In this document: positions 62,697 through 64,000 of the stretch, piece by piece | Position numbering within the stretch: position 1 is the first letter of the stretch | Layout of the letters: every line of letters starts with the position of its first letter | Assembly: GCF_000383595.1 (NCBI RefSeq) | Contig: NZ_KB911581.1 | Coordinates: 2,858,265-2,922,264, forward strand | DNA from: Streptomyces bottropensis ATCC 25435 | GTDB taxonomy: Bacteria > Actinomycetota > Actinomycetes > Streptomycetales > Streptomycetaceae | Direction: 5' to 3' | DNA length: 64,000 bases | The notes under the pieces: model-generated | The model's database searches: none | The model's input: only the letters and a program-made list of their open reading frames with translations | What the model was told of the DNA's origin: nothing | Program-made: the position numbers and the translations under genes

Positions 62697-63398
62697 ATGT
62701 CCGAAGCACCGGTCGCGCTCATCACCGGCGGCGGCAGCGGTATCGGCGCCGCGGTCGCCCGCCAACTGCTCGACCACGGCCACCGGGTGGCCGTCACCGG
62801 GCGCAAGGCCGAGCGGCTGCGGGCGTTCGCCGCCGAACTCGGCGCCCCCGAGGGGCTGTTGACCATACCGGGGAACGCCGCCGAGTACGCGGACGTCCAG
62901 GCGGCGGTGGATGCCACGCTGAAGGAGTTCGGGCGGATCGACACCGTCCTCGCCAACGCCGGGTTCGGCACGCACGACACGGTCGCCGAGGGTGACCCCG
63001 CCGGGTGGACGGACATGGTGCTCACCAACGTGCTGGGCCCCGCCCTGCTCATTCGGGCCTCCATCGACGCCCTCAGGGAGACGCGGGGGCGGATCATGCT
63101 GGTCGGCAGCGTCGCCGGGTTCATCCACGGTCCCGGCAACATCTACGGGGCGACCAAGTGGGCGGTGACCGGGCTCGCCGAGAACACCAGGCGGCAGGTC
63201 ACCGAGTGGGGCGTCGGTGTGACGCTGATCGCGCCCGGCCGAGTGGAGACCCCGTTCTGGGACGCCTACGGCAGCCTGCCGCCCGGCCATCTCCTCACCG
63301 CTGACCAGATCGCCGACTCCGTGGTCTGGGCGATCCGGCAGCCGCCCGGCGTCGACGTCAACACGGTGGTCGTACGCCCGATCGGCCAGCCGGTCTGA
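62697..63398 (+). CDS. short-chain dehydrogenase/reductase
   Basis: A 233-residue classical SDR. It has ALITGGGSGIGAAVARQL, TGRKAERL (NADP-type Arg/Lys), TVLANAGFG, the catalytic Ser in LVGSVAG and YGATKWAVTGL as YxxxK. It resembles YdfG-type dehydrogenases. ATG 62697 follows AAGGGGG. It is 118 bp after the methyltransferase, with no obvious terminator between, so cotranscription is possible. Confidence 0.9.
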   Translation: MSEAPVALITGGGSGIGAAVARQLLDHGHRVAVTGRKAERLRAFAAELGAPEGLLTIPGNAAEYADVQAAVDATLKEFGRIDTVLANAGFGTHDTVAEGDPAGWTDMVLTNVLGPALLIRASIDALRETRGRIMLVGSVAGFIHGPGNIYGATKWAVTGLAENTRRQVTEWGVGVTLIAPGRVETPFWDAYGSLPPGHLLTADQIADSVVWAIRQPPGVDVNTVVVRPIGQPV

Positions 63399-63450
63399 GA
63401 ACCGCGCCACGTCCGGGCGAGGGTGCGTCCGGACGCGGCGCCGACACGTG

Positions 63451-63485
63451 GGACCGCCCGCCGGACGAGATCCGGCGGGCGGTCC
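63451..63485. terminator. bidirectional terminator between SDR and aldo/keto reductase
   Basis: A 15-bp perfect stem, GGACCGCCCGCCGGA (63451-63465) with TCCGGCGGGCGGTCC (63471-63485), and a 5-nt loop, between convergent stops 63398 and 63532. Confidence 0.88.
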
Positions 63486-63531
63486 GTCGTCTCGCGCGCC
63501 CGGCGAGCGGGCGCCGAGCCGGGGCCTCGGC

Positions 63532-64000
63532 TCAGGCCTGGTTGAACGTCGCCGGGTCGGGGCCGATGCGCCGGTCCTCGTTCAGCGCACTGATCGCCGC
63601 GATGTCCTCGGTGTCCAGGGAGAAGTCGAAGACCTCGATGTTCTCCTTGATACGGGAGGGGGTCACGGACTTGGGGATGACCACGTTGCCCAGCTGGAGG
63701 TGCCAGCGCAGGACCACCTGGGCGGGGGTGCGGCCGTGCTTCTGGGCGATGGCGATGACCGCCGGGACCTCAAGGAGCCCCTTGCCCTGGCCGAGGGGCG
63801 ACCAGGCCTCGGTGGCGATGCCCTGCTCCGCGTGGTACTCGCGGGAGGCGATCTGCTGGAGGTGTGGGTGCAGCTCGATCTGGTTGACCGCCGGAATGAC
63901 GCTCGTGGCCTCGATCAGCGTCTCCAGGTGCTCCGGAAGGAAGTTGGAGACACCGATGGCCTTCGCGCGGCCGTCCGCGTAGAGCTTCTCGAACGCCTTG
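63532..64000 (-). CDS. aldo/keto reductase (C-terminal half, runs off the window)
   Basis: An open frame enters from the right edge and stops at 63532, giving about 155 residues of a TIM-barrel NADPH-dependent aldo/keto reductase. It has AIGVSNFLPEHLETL, NQIELHPHLQQ, GIATEAWSPLGQGK, and the cofactor-binding IPKSVTPSRIKENIEVFDF. The catalytic Asp/Tyr/Lys and N-terminal half are outside the window. It resembles the 2,5-diketo-D-gluconate reductase (DkgA) group. Confidence 0.88.
   Translation of the reverse strand, partial: KAFEKLYADGRAKAIGVSNFLPEHLETLIEATSVIPAVNQIELHPHLQQIASREYHAEQGIATEAWSPLGQGKGLLEVPAVIAIAQKHGRTPAQVVLRWHLQLGNVVIPKSVTPSRIKENIEVFDFSLDTEDIAAISALNEDRRIGPDPATFNQA

Overview
The window is about 71-73% GC by eye, with strong third-position G/C, GGAGG-type ribosome sites, frequent GTG/TTG starts and a SigB/SigF-type sigma factor. 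It also carries XRE regulators of the DUF5753 and MmyB types and a CebR-type operator beside GH48 and GH6 cellulases. This is a Streptomyces chromosome, probably an accessory (arm-like) stretch. I see no rRNA, tRNA or CRISPR array.

Layout. 1-5 kb: tail of a TIGR03086-type protein, an HPII-type catalase translationally coupled to a DJ-1/PfpI gene, a collapsed Orn/Lys/Arg decarboxylase with a tandem repeat at its 3' end, a CBS protein, a DUF2795 protein and a small membrane protein. 5-13 kb: secreted hydrolases for arabinose/galactose side chains (GH27 with CBM13, two GH43 enzymes with CBM42), between fragments of CBM42 and CBM13 domains. 13-15.2 kb: broken IS4 and Tn3 transposase genes and a frameshifted SDR. 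15.3-23 kb: GntR regulator divergent from a redox/detoxification operon (NAD(P)-binding protein, RidA, SRPBCC, Old Yellow Enzyme, SDR, VOC, NTF2-like), then a second Old Yellow Enzyme followed by an HxlR regulator. 23-30 kb: SDR/XRE pair, more debris (VOC, SGNH, IS110, ISL3, MFS) and a carotenoid oxygenase/PadR divergent pair.

30-44 kb: pyruvate oxidase-like TPP enzyme divergent from the sigma factor, a secreted His/Thr/Pro-rich protein, a lysine-free aminotransferase-like protein, two MBL-fold hydrolases flanking a DedA protein, a recombinase-like small protein, a membrane holin-like/phosphohydrolase fusion, and a MoxR ATPase coupled to a metallopeptidase-VWA protein. 44-50 kb: OsmC, a second-type DnaK, two XRE regulators, pterin dehydratase and a methyltransferase. 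50-61 kb: secreted plant cell-wall enzymes (PL11 rhamnogalacturonan lyase, GH74 xyloglucanase, GH48 and GH6 cellulases) with CebR boxes. 61-64 kb: DHFR-like protein, a His-rich methyltransferase, SDR, and an incomplete aldo/keto reductase.

Together the window combines plant cell-wall saccharification (cellulose, xyloglucan, pectin, arabinan/galactan) with electrophile and peroxide defence. Three debris zones record repeated insertion and deletion. The least explained genes are the lysine-free aminotransferase-fold protein, the degenerate recombinase-like protein and the His-rich methyltransferase.
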